The notes under the pieces are model-generated. The model searched no databases, was not told the DNA's origin, and worked only from the letters and a program-made list of their open reading frames with translations. A program made the position numbers and the translations under genes. From CAVSUZ01 sp963791885 (GTDB lineage: Bacteria > Pseudomonadota > Alphaproteobacteria > Acetobacterales > Acetobacteraceae), in NCBI GenBank assembly GCA_963791885.1, contig CAWBUL010000006.1:1116001-1180000 (forward strand): 64,000 nucleotides of DNA. Reading direction: 5' to 3'. Of this stretch, positions 40,994 to 50,639 are shown piece by piece (within the stretch, counting starts at the first letter, position 1; every line of letters starts with the position of its first letter).

Positions 40994-42037
40994 ATGAATG
41001 AAATCCGCCCGCCCCCCTCGCTCGCGCATGCCGACTACCGAGCCTTGCTCGCCGATTGGCTGCGCGATGTGGCCGAGGCCGACGACGTGCAGGTCGAAGA
41101 CGCGTCCCTGCTCTCGGGTGGCTCCATTCAGCAGAATTGGCTGCTGCGCCTGCGCCTGACCGGCGGGCCGCACGCAGGCTCCCATGAATGGGTGCTGCGT
41201 ACTGACTCGCCATCCTCCGTCGCCGCATCTCGCTCGCGCGCCGAGGAATATGCGCTGCTGCGCGCCGCGCACGGCGCGGGCGCGCGGGTCCCCGAGCCTC
41301 TGTTTCTTGGCGCGGATCCAGAACCACTCGGCGCACCGTTTTTCCTGATGCAGCGCGTCAGTGGGACCGCGCAGGCGCACCGTGTGGTGCGTAGCGAGAC
41401 CCTGGGTGGCGGGCGAGAGGCGCTGCTGACTACACTCGGTCAGGAACTGGCACGGATTCATTCCATCGAGCCGCCACGCGATGATCTGCTATTTCTCGGC
41501 CCCCCGCCCGCGGCCCCCGCACTTGCGCTGGTGACAGCTCTGCGGGAACGGCTGGACGCACTCGGCCGGCCGCAACCGATCATCGAGTGGGGGCTGCGCG
41601 CGATTGAACGCAATCCGCCGGGCACCACCCGGATCACGCTCTGCCACAACGATTTCCGCACCGGAAACGTGATGGCGGACGAGGCCGGCGTCACCGGCAT
41701 CCTGGATTGGGAGTTCGCGGATTGGGGCGACCCGTTGCAGGACATCGGCTGGTTCTGTGCCCGCTGCTGGCGTTTCGGCAGCCCGCACGAGGCAGGCGGG
41801 ATCGGCCCGCGCGAAACCTTCTACCGCGCCTATGAGGCCGACTCCGGCCATACGATCGATCGCGAGGCGGTGCGTAGCTGGGAGCTGATGGCCACGCTGC
41901 GCTGGGCGGTGATCGCGCTTGATCAGGCCGAGCGTCACTTGTCTGGCCGCGAACCGAGCCTGGAACTGGCGCTCACTGGCCACATCCTCCCGGAACTGGA
42001 GATGGACGTTCTGCGCCTGACCGCGGAGACCTCCTGA
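40994..42037 (+). CDS. Phosphotransferase, APH/ChoK-like kinase fold
   Basis: 347 residues. The kinase-like fold shows a glycine region LLSGGSIQQNW, the catalytic loop CHNDFRTGNVM (Asp and Asn) and the metal-binding GILDWEFADWGDP. These APH-family proteins resemble the kinase part of ACAD10/11-like systems acting on hydroxyacyl substrates, not antibiotic resistance. It begins 6 nt after adc and overlaps the next gene by one base. Its pairing with a DUF6285 protein is a recurring arrangement in proteobacteria. Confidence 0.85.
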   Translation: MNEIRPPPSLAHADYRALLADWLRDVAEADDVQVEDASLLSGGSIQQNWLLRLRLTGGPHAGSHEWVLRTDSPSSVAASRSRAEEYALLRAAHGAGARVPEPLFLGADPEPLGAPFFLMQRVSGTAQAHRVVRSETLGGGREALLTTLGQELARIHSIEPPRDDLLFLGPPPAAPALALVTALRERLDALGRPQPIIEWGLRAIERNPPGTTRITLCHNDFRTGNVMADEAGVTGILDWEFADWGDPLQDIGWFCARCWRFGSPHEAGGIGPRETFYRAYEADSGHTIDREAVRSWELMATLRWAVIALDQAERHLSGREPSLELALTGHILPELEMDVLRLTAETS

Positions 42038-42405
42038 TGCGCGAAAGCCCCGATGGCCCGGGTCTGCTCGACATCGCCAGGGAGACGCTGCTGAGCGAGG
42101 TGGTGCCGCGCCTGCCGCCCGAACACCGCCTGCCCGTGCTCATGGCCGCGAACGCCATGGCAATCGCTGCCCGGGATACCCGCGCGGGAACCGAGTGGGA
42201 ACAGGATCTAGCAAACCGGCTCGCCACTCTGCCGGGGATGGAAGGTGCAGGCGAAACTGCCCTGCTAGCGCAACTGGCTGCCCGCATCCGGGGCGGAGAC
42301 GCCGATCCGGGCACTCCCCTCCATGACCCGGCAGCTACGTTTCTCGGCGCCTACGCCGAGGCGCGATGCCGGATCAGCGCACCCAAGGCGTTGGGAAAGC
42401 TTTGA
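42037..42405 (+). CDS. DUF6285 domain protein
   Basis: 122-residue soluble, mainly helical protein (LLDIARETLLSEVVPRLP, MAANAMAIAARDT). Proteins of this type commonly follow APH-like phosphotransferases in acyl-CoA gene clusters. The function is unknown; it may be an accessory subunit of the kinase. Start and stop overlap the upstream gene (TGATG). Confidence 0.75.
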   Translation: MRESPDGPGLLDIARETLLSEVVPRLPPEHRLPVLMAANAMAIAARDTRAGTEWEQDLANRLATLPGMEGAGETALLAQLAARIRGGDADPGTPLHDPAATFLGAYAEARCRISAPKALGKL

Positions 42406-42462
42406 CCGGCATCGCAAAGAGACGCTTACAATCCCATCCCTAAAAACCGGGAGGACGCTCAG

Positions 42463-43230
42463 ATGCCAGACATCTTCAGCCTCGCGGGTAACCATGTATT
42501 GGTCACAGGTGCATCCAGCGGCCTCGGCAAGCACTTCGCCGGTCGCCTCGCCGAGGCCGGCGCCAACGTTACACTCGCCGCACGCCGAGCGCAGGCTTTG
42601 GCGGCGAGCGTGCAACAGATCGGCGAACGCGGCGGACGGGCAGCCTCCGTCGTGATGGATGTCAGTGTCGCGGATAGCGTCGAGCATGCCCTGGACGAGG
42701 CCGAAAAGCAGTTCGGACCTGTGAACGTGTTGATCAACAATGCCGGCGTGACAGCCACGGGCGCCGCGCTGGAGGTCGAGGAGAGTAGCTGGGATCAGGT
42801 GATCGACATCAACTTGAAGGGTGCCTGGCTCGCCGCCCAACGGACGGCCCGGCGCATGATTCACCACAAGGTCGGCGGCAGCATCGTCAACGTCGCGTCC
42901 ATTCTCGGCCTGCGAGTCGGGGGTGGGGTCGCCGCCTATGCCATTTCAAAAGCTGGGCTCATCCAGATGACCAAGGTGCTGGCCCTTGAATGGGCGCGCC
43001 ACGGCATCCGCGTCAACGCAATCGCACCCGGCTACATCGAAACCGATCTCAACAGCGAGTTTTTCGCCAGCGCCCCCGGGCAGGCGCTGATCAAGCGCAT
43101 TCCCCAGCGACGGCTTGGACAGGCGCACGAACTTGACGGAGCCTTACTCCTTCTGGCCGCGGGCGCCAGTTCTTTCATGACCGGAAGTGTGATCGCCGTG
43201 GATGGAGGGCACCTCGTGTCCGGCCTCTAA
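42463..43230 (+). CDS. SDR-family oxidoreductase (3-oxoacyl reductase-like)
   Basis: 255 residues with TGASSGLGKHF (cofactor loop), NNAG, the catalytic serine in NVASILG and the YAISK Tyr-Lys pair. The NAD(P) preference is unclear. GGGAGG precedes the ATG. In this cluster it could reduce a 3-oxoacyl intermediate to the 3-hydroxyacyl unit used by the PHA synthase encoded downstream (inference). Confidence 0.87.
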   Translation: MPDIFSLAGNHVLVTGASSGLGKHFAGRLAEAGANVTLAARRAQALAASVQQIGERGGRAASVVMDVSVADSVEHALDEAEKQFGPVNVLINNAGVTATGAALEVEESSWDQVIDINLKGAWLAAQRTARRMIHHKVGGSIVNVASILGLRVGGGVAAYAISKAGLIQMTKVLALEWARHGIRVNAIAPGYIETDLNSEFFASAPGQALIKRIPQRRLGQAHELDGALLLLAAGASSFMTGSVIAVDGGHLVSGL

Positions 43231-43283
43231 ACCGTGCTTTGATAGCAAACTGATAAGACCAATAGGAAAGGGAGGGTCCAACG

Positions 43284-44903
43284 ATGGACGTGGTTCGGCA
43301 CCCCTTTGAAACCGGGCTGGATCGCACCGGTGCGAACTACGTTCCGCTCTCTCCGGTTTCGTTTCTGACCGGAGCCGCGCGCGCCTACGGCGACAAAATC
43401 GCAGTCATCGACGGCGAGCGCTGGTACACCTATGGGCAATTGCTGGACCGGTGCACGCGGCTTGCCTCCGCGCTGTCATCGCTTGGCGTTGATCGGCTCG
43501 ACACGGTCGCCATTATCGCCTCGAACGTACCGGAAATGATCGAGGCGCACTACGCAGCCCCCATGCTTGGGGCCGTACTGAATCCGCTGAACACAAGGCT
43601 GGATGCCGCAACGATTGCCTTCTCTCTCAATCACGGCCAGGCCAAGGTTCTGATTGCCGACAGCGACTACATGCCGCTCGTCACCGAGGCATTGAAGGAG
43701 ATCGATCACCCGATCACCCTCATCGCTATTGGGGACGTGCGGCCCGCGGGCTTCCGCGATTACGAAGCTCTGCTGCGGGACGCTGATCCGAATTTCGCGT
43801 GGGCCGGTCCCGACGACGAATGGCAATCTCTCTGCTTGCTCTATACCTCCGGTACGACAGGCGACCCCAAAGGCGCGGTCTATCATCATAGGGGCGCGTA
43901 CCTGCAGGCGCTCGGCAACGCCGTTATGTTCGGCCTAAGCTTCGACTCCGTCTATCTCTGGACCTTGCCGATGTTCCACTGCTCTGGCTGGTCCTACCCC
44001 TGGGCTGTCGTTGCAGTCGGTGGCACCCAGGTCTGCCTGCGCAAAGTCGAACCTGCGGCGATCTTCGATCTGATCGCGCGCCACAAAGTAACGCATCTAT
44101 GCGGCGCACCGATCGTCATGAACATGCTGGCACAGGCACCCGCGAGTCAGCGCGTTGCGTTCAGCCACACGGTGCGCTGCGCGACCGGCGGGGCCGCGCC
44201 ACCGTCCTCGGTGCTTCGTTCGATGGAGGAGCTTGGTTTCGAGGTGACCCATCTTTATGGCGCGACGGAAACGTACGGCCCCTCAACCTCCTGTGTGTTC
44301 CAGCCCGAATGGAACGACCTTCCCGATGAACGCCGCTTCGCCAACATGGCGCGCCAGGGCGTGCTGTATCCCACCCTGCAGGACATGATTGTGGGCGACC
44401 CCGAAACCATGAAACCCGTGCCCCGTGACGGCACCACGGTCGGGGAGATCATGCAGCGCGGCAACACCGTCATGAAGGGCTATCTGAAGAACCGCGAGGC
44501 AACCGAAAAGACGCTCCGCAACGGCTGGTATCTCTCAGGCGACCTCGCTGTCTGGCACCCGGACGGCTACATCGAGATCAAGGACCGCTCCAAGGACATC
44601 ATCATTTCCGGCGGGGAAAACATCTCCAGCCTGGAAGTCGAGGAGGTATTGGCGCGCCATCCGGCCGTCTTCCTCGCCGCCGTGGTCGCGCGGCCCGATC
44701 CGACCTGGGGTGAAACGCCGTGCGCCTTCATCGAACTGAAGCAGGACGCGAACTCGGTCGAGGAAATCGAGATCATCCAGTTCTGCCGTCAGCATCTCGC
44801 CCGCTTCAAGGTGCCAAAGAAAGTAGTCTTCGCCGACATTCCGCGTACCTCCACCGGTAAGGTCCAGAAATTCGCGCTGCGGGAAATGGCAAAAACCCTA
44901 TGA
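43284..44903 (+). CDS. Acyl-CoA ligase (AMP-forming), medium/short-chain type
   Basis: 539 residues of the ANL superfamily: P-loop LLYTSGTTGDPKGAVYHH, A5 region YGATETYGPS, A7-A8 YLSGDLAVWHPDGYIEIKDR and the C-terminal catalytic lysine segment PRTSTGKVQK. It resembles the DmdB/fatty-acyl ligase branch. It activates a carboxylic acid to its CoA ester using ATP. The 3' end overlaps phaE (ATGA), so a role in supplying CoA thioesters to PHA synthesis is likely but inferred. Confidence 0.9.
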   Translation: MDVVRHPFETGLDRTGANYVPLSPVSFLTGAARAYGDKIAVIDGERWYTYGQLLDRCTRLASALSSLGVDRLDTVAIIASNVPEMIEAHYAAPMLGAVLNPLNTRLDAATIAFSLNHGQAKVLIADSDYMPLVTEALKEIDHPITLIAIGDVRPAGFRDYEALLRDADPNFAWAGPDDEWQSLCLLYTSGTTGDPKGAVYHHRGAYLQALGNAVMFGLSFDSVYLWTLPMFHCSGWSYPWAVVAVGGTQVCLRKVEPAAIFDLIARHKVTHLCGAPIVMNMLAQAPASQRVAFSHTVRCATGGAAPPSSVLRSMEELGFEVTHLYGATETYGPSTSCVFQPEWNDLPDERRFANMARQGVLYPTLQDMIVGDPETMKPVPRDGTTVGEIMQRGNTVMKGYLKNREATEKTLRNGWYLSGDLAVWHPDGYIEIKDRSKDIIISGGENISSLEVEEVLARHPAVFLAAVVARPDPTWGETPCAFIELKQDANSVEEIEIIQFCRQHLARFKVPKKVVFADIPRTSTGKVQKFALREMAKTL

Positions 44904-45634
44904 GCGGAGAGTCCGACCGACCACGCGAATCAGGCAATCCGCTCGACGCGCTAACCTCGACAATCGAGCAATCCTGGAGCGCGCCGCTTCGGATGTGGTC
45001 GGCCTTCGCAAATACGTGGCAATCTGCACTGCAAAATCGCGGCATGCCCGCCTTCCAGGCCACTCTGAAACAGATGACCGGATCTGCCGGCTGGACCGCC
45101 GGGCTCAATCCGTTTCTCGATGAGATGCTGGAGATTTTCGACCTGCCGAGGCTGGCCGATTTTCCCGCCTTCGAGCCGGGCGCACTGCCATCGCTTGCGC
45201 CGGTCGCCGAACTCGCGCTCGTCACGCAGCAATACATGCTGGCCGCGTTCAGCGTCGGGATGCAGGCCTGCCAGCGCTTTCAGACGGAAGTAACCGAGCG
45301 GCGCAAGAACCAAGCCCCGATCGAAAGCGCCGGTGAGGCGATGGACCTGTGGAACAACGTCCTCGATCAGACCCTGATGGAGTTCAATCGCTCGGAAGAA
45401 TTCGCCACGGTGCAGCAGCGCTTCCTCCGCGCCGCAATGCAGCAGCGCCGGGAAATCCGCAAACTGACGGACGGTGTCGCCAGGACGATCGATCTGCCGA
45501 CGCGCGAGGAAGTAAACGATATCTACCATCGTCTCCATGATCTGCTTCGCGAGGTCCATGGGTTGCGCCGTGAGGTCCGGGCATTGAAACAGAACAAAGC
45601 GACCGCACCCGTTCGGAAGGGCAGCAAGGCATGA
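44900..45634 (+). CDS. phaE: Class III polyhydroxyalkanoate synthase, subunit PhaE
   Basis: 244 residues, helical, with a low-complexity start, a central MDLWNNVLDQTLMEFNRSEEF region and the PhaE-like C-terminus LPTREEVNDIYHRLHDLLRE followed by coiled-coil VRALKQ. PhaE activates the catalytic PhaC subunit and has no catalytic residues. It overlaps both the ligase gene and phaC by ATGA. Gene order phaE-phaC is the reverse of Allochromatium phaC-phaE. Confidence 0.85.
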   Translation: MSGESDRPRESGNPLDALTSTIEQSWSAPLRMWSAFANTWQSALQNRGMPAFQATLKQMTGSAGWTAGLNPFLDEMLEIFDLPRLADFPAFEPGALPSLAPVAELALVTQQYMLAAFSVGMQACQRFQTEVTERRKNQAPIESAGEAMDLWNNVLDQTLMEFNRSEEFATVQQRFLRAAMQQRREIRKLTDGVARTIDLPTREEVNDIYHRLHDLLREVHGLRREVRALKQNKATAPVRKGSKA

Positions 45635-46722
45635 GCACCAGCATGGGCATGTTGCCTAGCATCTCCGAGTTGACAGACTTCGCGACGCGGGCGGCGGATG
45701 CGGCCGCTTTGCTGATGGAGGTTCGCGATAAGGATATCGATCTTGCCCCGACCCCACGTGAGGAGATCCACCGCATCGGCGGCAAGACGCTGTACCGCAT
45801 CATCCCCGCCAAGGAGCCGCAGATCGCGCCCCCTGTATTCGTCACGTACGCGATGGTCGGCCGCTGGACCGTCCTCGACCTTCAAGAAGATCGTTCCTTT
45901 CTTCGCAATCTCTCCGAGTCCGGTTGCGAGGTGTACATCCTGGATTGGGGCCACCCAACTCACGCAGACCGGTACGACGACTTCGGCGATCTTGTCGATC
46001 TCTATCTGGACGGATTCGTCGACGTGATCTGCGATCGCCACGACCTTTCGGCGATCAACCATCTCGGAATCTGCCAAGGCGGCGTGTTGTCTCTGTGCTA
46101 CGCAGCGCTGCACCCTGACAAAGTGCGCAACCTTATCACCTGCGTGACGCCGACCGATTTCCATGCCGACCGGCACGAAGAAAAGCTCCATCGGGGGTTC
46201 ATGAATGTCTGGACCCGGAACCTGAGCGGAGAGGATATCGACCTGCTGATCGACACGCTGGGTAACATCCCCGGGGAGGTCGGGGGAGCCATGTTCTCCC
46301 TCATGACGCCACTCCGGACCTTGGCGAAATACAACCTGACACTGCTCGAAGTGGGCCAGGATCGTGCCAAGCTGGCCAACTTCCTGCGCATGGAAAAATG
46401 GCTTGCGGATCGGCCAGCCCACCCGGGTGAGGCAGGCCGCCAGTGGCTGAAGGACCTCTATCAGGACAACAAGCTGGTGAATGGCGAACTGGAGGTCGGT
46501 GGGCGCAAGGTCGATTTGAAAGCAATCACTATGCCGGTACTGAACATCTACAGTGAGACTGATCACATCATCCCGGCCCCGGCCAGCAAGGCGATGGGCG
46601 ATCGCCTGGGAACGAAGGACTACACCGCCGCCGCGGTTCCCGGCGGACACATCGGCATTTTCTGTAGCCGCAACCAGACGAAGATTCGCACACTCATCGC
46701 CGACTGGCTGAAGGCGCGTTAG
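45631..46722 (+). CDS. phaC: Class III polyhydroxyalkanoate synthase, subunit PhaC
   Basis: 363 residues, the usual class III length (classes I/II are near 560-600). It is an alpha/beta hydrolase fold with the lipase-like box GICQGG (Cys148 nucleophile), a YILDWGHP segment, the catalytic Asp in SETDHIIPA and His in GGHIGIF. It polymerises 3-hydroxyacyl-CoA into storage polyester with PhaE. It ends 16 nt from the converging pcaG. Confidence 0.95.
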   Translation: MSTSMGMLPSISELTDFATRAADAAALLMEVRDKDIDLAPTPREEIHRIGGKTLYRIIPAKEPQIAPPVFVTYAMVGRWTVLDLQEDRSFLRNLSESGCEVYILDWGHPTHADRYDDFGDLVDLYLDGFVDVICDRHDLSAINHLGICQGGVLSLCYAALHPDKVRNLITCVTPTDFHADRHEEKLHRGFMNVWTRNLSGEDIDLLIDTLGNIPGEVGGAMFSLMTPLRTLAKYNLTLLEVGQDRAKLANFLRMEKWLADRPAHPGEAGRQWLKDLYQDNKLVNGELEVGGRKVDLKAITMPVLNIYSETDHIIPAPASKAMGDRLGTKDYTAAAVPGGHIGIFCSRNQTKIRTLIADWLKAR

Positions 46723-46738
46723 CCGGTTCTATCCCCTG

Positions 46739-47368
46739 CTATACGTCAAGGAAAACCGTCTCCCGCTCGCCCTGCAAATAAATATCGAACGTATAAACGG
46801 CCCCTCCGTCCTTCACCGTACGAGGCGCAATCAACGTCCCTCGCCGCTGCTCCTGCTCGATCAGCCGCAGCACGGGATCCGCCTCGTTAGCCTGCTTCTC
46901 GTCGCCGAAATACATCCGCGTATGCACGCCGATATTCATGCCACGCGCCGCGATCCAGAAGTTGATGTGCGGCGCCATGGTGCCTTTCCCTGTGCGTCCC
47001 GCAACCGCTCCTGGCTTGATCGTTTCAAACGTATACAGCCCAGTCCGGAAATCCGCTCCGGTTCGTCCCCACCCCCGGAAACCCTCGTCCAACGTCTTCT
47101 TCTGCCGATCGAGCGGATGGTTGTACCTCCCGTCCGCGTTCGCTTGCCAGATCTCCAGCAGCGCATCCCGCACGGGCGTGCCGGCCCCATCGAACACGTG
47201 GCCCTCAATGCGGATTCGCTCACCTTCGGTGCTGTCGCTGCACAGCACGTTGCTGAAGTTCTTCTCGAAGATATCGAATCCCGCCTGATGGGGGATCAAC
47301 CCAATATGCACATACGGGCCGGCGGTCTGTGACGGGGACTCCTTCAGGTAATCCAGGCGCTGGGGCAT
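46739..47368 (-). CDS. pcaG: Protocatechuate 3,4-dioxygenase, alpha subunit
   Basis: 209 residues of the intradiol dioxygenase fold (PSQTAGPYVHIG N-terminus; RIRIEGHVFDGAGTPVRDALLEIWQANADGRY compacted as the conserved strand region; APHINFWIAARGMNIGVHTRMYF). The alpha subunit lacks the iron site but completes the active centre. It begins 3 nt after the pcaH stop. Confidence 0.95.
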   Translation of the reverse strand: MPQRLDYLKESPSQTAGPYVHIGLIPHQAGFDIFEKNFSNVLCSDSTEGERIRIEGHVFDGAGTPVRDALLEIWQANADGRYNHPLDRQKKTLDEGFRGWGRTGADFRTGLYTFETIKPGAVAGRTGKGTMAPHINFWIAARGMNIGVHTRMYFGDEKQANEADPVLRLIEQEQRRGTLIAPRTVKDGGAVYTFDIYLQGERETVFLDV

Positions 47369-47371
47369 GGC

Positions 47372-48136
47372 TTAGTTTCCCTCCAGCTTGTTTTCGAACA
47401 AGGTGGAGCGGCGACCCCGCAACACGATGTTGAAGCGATACGCCAGGGTGTCGAGTTCGACCTGGGCGTCCATATCCAGCGCCGCGACCAGGTTCTCGGC
47501 CGCATCTTTGTCAGGTATCCCATTGAACATCGGATCGAGCGGGATCAGCGGATCGCCCTCAAAGTAAAGCTGAGTGATCAGACGCTGGACGAAACCGGAC
47601 CCGAACACGGAAAAATGAATATGGGCGGGCCGCCAGCTATTGGCGTAGTTACGCCACGGATACGGTCCGGGCTTGATCGTCCGAAAGTAATAATAGCCCG
47701 TCTCGTCCGTGATCGTGCGACCACACCCGCCGAAATTCGGATCGATGGGTGCGACGTAATTGTCGTTCCGGTGCCGGTAGCGGCCCCCAGCGTTGGCCTG
47801 CCAGAACTCCACGAGGACATGCGGCACGCCGCGACCGTTCTGATCCAGCACCTGCCCGTGCACGATGATCCGCGGCCCGATCGCCTCGCCATCCTTGGCG
47901 TAATTGAGAATAAGGTCGTTATCCAAAGGCCCGAGTTCATCGTGCCCGAAGACCGGACCCGTAATCTCGGACAGCGAATTCTGCAGCGAAAGCAGGGGCA
48001 GCCGCGGCGAGCGCAAGACGGTCGTCTTGTATTCAGGCGTCAGTGCCGGAGGATGAACCGAACGGTCGCGGGCGATGAACTCCGGTGGCTTGGACGCCAA
48101 TCGGTCTCCCTCACGGTAGTTCCGCAGTTCGTGCAT
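47372..48136 (-). CDS. pcaH: Protocatechuate 3,4-dioxygenase, beta subunit
   Basis: 254 residues. It opens the aromatic ring of protocatechuate to beta-carboxymuconate using Fe(III). Iron ligands are expected in the GGRYRH region (Tyr), [18 protein letters not shown] (Tyr and two His), all visible here. The start at 48136 is supported by GGGGGAACGAGG. It is divergent from the shikimate/quinate dehydrogenase gene, consistent with quinate or shikimate being funnelled to protocatechuate. Confidence 0.96.
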   Translation of the reverse strand: MHELRNYREGDRLASKPPEFIARDRSVHPPALTPEYKTTVLRSPRLPLLSLQNSLSEITGPVFGHDELGPLDNDLILNYAKDGEAIGPRIIVHGQVLDQNGRGVPHVLVEFWQANAGGRYRHRNDNYVAPIDPNFGGCGRTITDETGYYYFRTIKPGPYPWRNYANSWRPAHIHFSVFGSGFVQRLITQLYFEGDPLIPLDPMFNGIPDKDAAENLVAALDMDAQVELDTLAYRFNIVLRGRRSTLFENKLEGN

Positions 48137-48307
48137 CCTCGTTCCCCCCGATTGCGGACGCCGCAACGATGCGCTTGTCACCTTGACGAGGCAAGATCAG
48201 AAGCCCCACACTTCTTAATACTGGCGGTCGATAGTCTGAACGCTTTACAACTTGTAAGGCGAAGCTGAGTGTCACGCCCAAACAGGTCACGGTCAGGGGA
48301 AACGACC

Positions 48308-49171
48308 ATGCAGGGACAACGCTCCGTTCTGCTCGGTCTGATCGGCTACGGCATCCAAGGCTCACTGACCCCCGCGATGCATGAGCAGGAGGGAGCGGCC
48401 CAAGGAGTCAAGCTTGTTTACAAGCTAATTGACTTGCAGAAGCTCGATCTCACCGTGAAAGCGCTTCCCGAGCTGCTGATCGCCGCCGAGCGCATGGGTT
48501 TCGCCGGTCTCAATATTACTTACCCCTGCAAGCAGGAAGTCGTTCCGCTGCTGACTGATCTGTCCGACAATGCCCGCGCTCTCGGGGCGGTGAACACGGT
48601 CGTTCTCCAGGACGGCAAGCGCGTCGGTCACAACACCGACCTGTTTGGCTACGCCGAAAATCTGCGTCGTGGACTTCCCGATGTTCAACGCGATCGGGTC
48701 GTGCAAGTTGGCGCCGGAGGCGCCGGCTCGGCAGTGGCCGAAGCACTGATGCAGCTTGGTGTGCAGCACCTGACCGTTTTCGACACCGACAATGCGCGCG
48801 CCCAGCACGTCGCAGCCGATCTCTGCTCACGTCACGGCGCCGGTCGCGCCGAGGCCGGCAGCGATCTCAAACGCGCGCTCGCCGAAGCGAATGGACTGGT
48901 CAACACCAGCCCCGTTGGCATGGCCAAATTGCCGGGCACGCCGGTGCCGCCGGAGTTCCTTCGCCCCGATCTCTGGGTCTCGGAGATCATCTACTTCCCA
49001 CTGGAAACCGAGCTTCTGAAACGCGCGCGGACTATCGGCTGTCGCACTCTGGATGGCGGCGGCATGGCCACGTTCCAGGCGGTCCGCGCGTTCGAGTTGT
49101 TCACCGGCATCAAACCCGATGTCGACAGGATGCGCCGGTACTTCGACACATTGCGTGAGACTGCTGAATAA
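48308..49171 (+). CDS. Shikimate/quinate dehydrogenase (AroE family)
   Basis: 287 residues from ATG 48308 (AGGGGAAACG upstream). It has substrate-site GYGIQGSLTPAMHE, NITYPCKQEVV with catalytic Lys, GHNTDLFGY with catalytic Asp, the NAD(P) motif VGAGGAGSAVA and NTSPVGM. Its placement with pcaGH, an MHS transporter and dehydroquinase argues for catabolic quinate/shikimate oxidation rather than aromatic amino-acid biosynthesis. Confidence 0.9.
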   Translation: MQGQRSVLLGLIGYGIQGSLTPAMHEQEGAAQGVKLVYKLIDLQKLDLTVKALPELLIAAERMGFAGLNITYPCKQEVVPLLTDLSDNARALGAVNTVVLQDGKRVGHNTDLFGYAENLRRGLPDVQRDRVVQVGAGGAGSAVAEALMQLGVQHLTVFDTDNARAQHVAADLCSRHGAGRAEAGSDLKRALAEANGLVNTSPVGMAKLPGTPVPPEFLRPDLWVSEIIYFPLETELLKRARTIGCRTLDGGGMATFQAVRAFELFTGIKPDVDRMRRYFDTLRETAE

Positions 49172-49196
49172 AAATCAGGTCCGGAGGAAACCAAAC

Positions 49197-50583
49197 ATGA
49201 GCAGCAGCGAAACCCACGAGCCCCCGGGAAAGCACCAGTCGAGAAAAGCGGCGGCGAGCGGATGGATCGGCTCGGCTTTGGAATACTACGACTTCTTCAT
49301 ATACGCCACGGCTGCCTCGCTCGTTTTCCCCCAGATCTTCTTCCCGTCGGGCAATCCGACCGTCGCAATCGTCGCCTCGCTCGCGACCTATGGCGTTGGC
49401 TATGTGGCGCGGCCGATCGGCGCCTTCGTCCTCGGGCACTGGGGCGACACGCATGGGCGCAAAACGGTGCTGCTCGTCTGCATGTTCCTGATGGGCTTCT
49501 CCACCATGGCGGTTGGCGTGCTGCCCACCTATCAGTCGGTCGGCGTCCTCGCGCCGGTGCTGCTCGTCATCGTCCGTCTTATTCAGGGCTTCGCCGTTGC
49601 GGGAGAAATCTCCGGCGCCAGTTCGATGATCCTGGAACACGCGCCGTTCGGGCGACGCGGCTACTACGCCAGCTTCACGCTCCAGGGCGTGCAGGCCGGA
49701 CAGATTTTCGCCGCCGCCGTGTTCCTGCCGCTTGCCACTTTCCTGCCGCACGCCGCGTTCATGGCCTGGGGCTGGCGCGTGCCTTTCCTGATGAGCCTTA
49801 TCGTCATCATCGCCGGCTATATCATCCGCCGTGAGGTCGAAGAAACGCCGGCCTTTGCGGAAGAGAGCGCCCATCACGAGGTTCCTCACTCTCCCATCAT
49901 CCAGGCCTTCAGGCTCAGGCTGGGATGACATGATCCGGGTGATCTGCATGGCGCTGATGAACGTCATTCCAGTGGTGGCAACTATCTTCGGCGCCGCCTA
50001 CGCGGTCCAACCGGCGTACAAGGTTGGTTTCAGCGCATCCATCTATTTGTGGATTCCTGTACTGGGCAACATCATCGCAGTGCTCGTGATCCCGTATGTC
50101 GGCAATCTCTCGGACCGGATCGGCCGCAGACCGCCGATCATCATTGGCGCACTGGGCTCCGGCGTTCTGTCGTTCGCCTATCTCTACGCGATCAAAACCC
50201 ACAATGTACCGCTCGCCATCCTGCTCTCATTGCTCATGTGGGGCGTGGTGTATCAGGGCTATAACGCCATCTTCCCCAGTTTCTATCCCGAGCTGTTCCA
50301 GACGCGTGTCCGCGTGTCCGCGATGGCCATCGCCCAGAACATCGGAACCACCATCACCGCCCTTCTGCCGGCGCTGTTCGCCGCCGTCGCGCCGCCCGGT
50401 ACCGAGAATGTACCGCTCCGCATCGGGGCCATCACCTTCGGCATCACCATTATTTGTGCGCTCGCGGCCGTCACCGCGCGGGAGACCTACCGCATTCATC
50501 TCAAAGATCTTGGCCACCGCGGCGCAATCCCGGTTCCGAAGGACGATTATGACCGGATGAGGACGCCAAGCCTGGCAGCGTAG
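49197..50583 (+). pseudogene. MHS-family MFS transporter (shikimate/organic-acid type), frameshifted
   Basis: The first frame covers helices 1-6 with the family start ALEYYDFFIYATAASLVFP and the MFS motif GHWGDTHGRKT. It then stops at 49926. The next frame resumes at WDDMIRVICMALMNVIPVVA and runs through helices 7-12 to 50583 (GNLSDRIGRRPPII is the second-half copy of the motif). A single-base indel near 49910 explains it. GGAGG precedes ATG 49197. It would import shikimate, quinate or a related acid if functional. Confidence 0.88.
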
Positions 50584-50588
50584 TAACC

Positions 50589-50628
50589 GGCTGCCCGGGC
50601 GGGAGATGCAAGTTCTGCCTGGGCAGCC
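50589..50628. terminator. Bidirectional terminator hairpin between converging genes
   Basis: A 12-bp stem (GGCTGCCCGGGC with GCCTGGGCAGCC, one G-T wobble) with a 16-nt loop sits exactly between the converging transporter and dehydroquinase genes. Confidence 0.65.
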
Positions 50629-50639
50629 AACCGACCCCT

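Noticed and set aside
40994..42037. Aminoglycoside resistance gene
   Set aside because: The APH fold is shared with many metabolic kinases; the neighbours are acyl-CoA and polyester genes and the DUF6285 pairing points away from resistance.
45523..46650. Minus-strand frame of 375 codons opposite phaC
   Set aside because: Shadow frame; PhaC motifs are on the plus strand.
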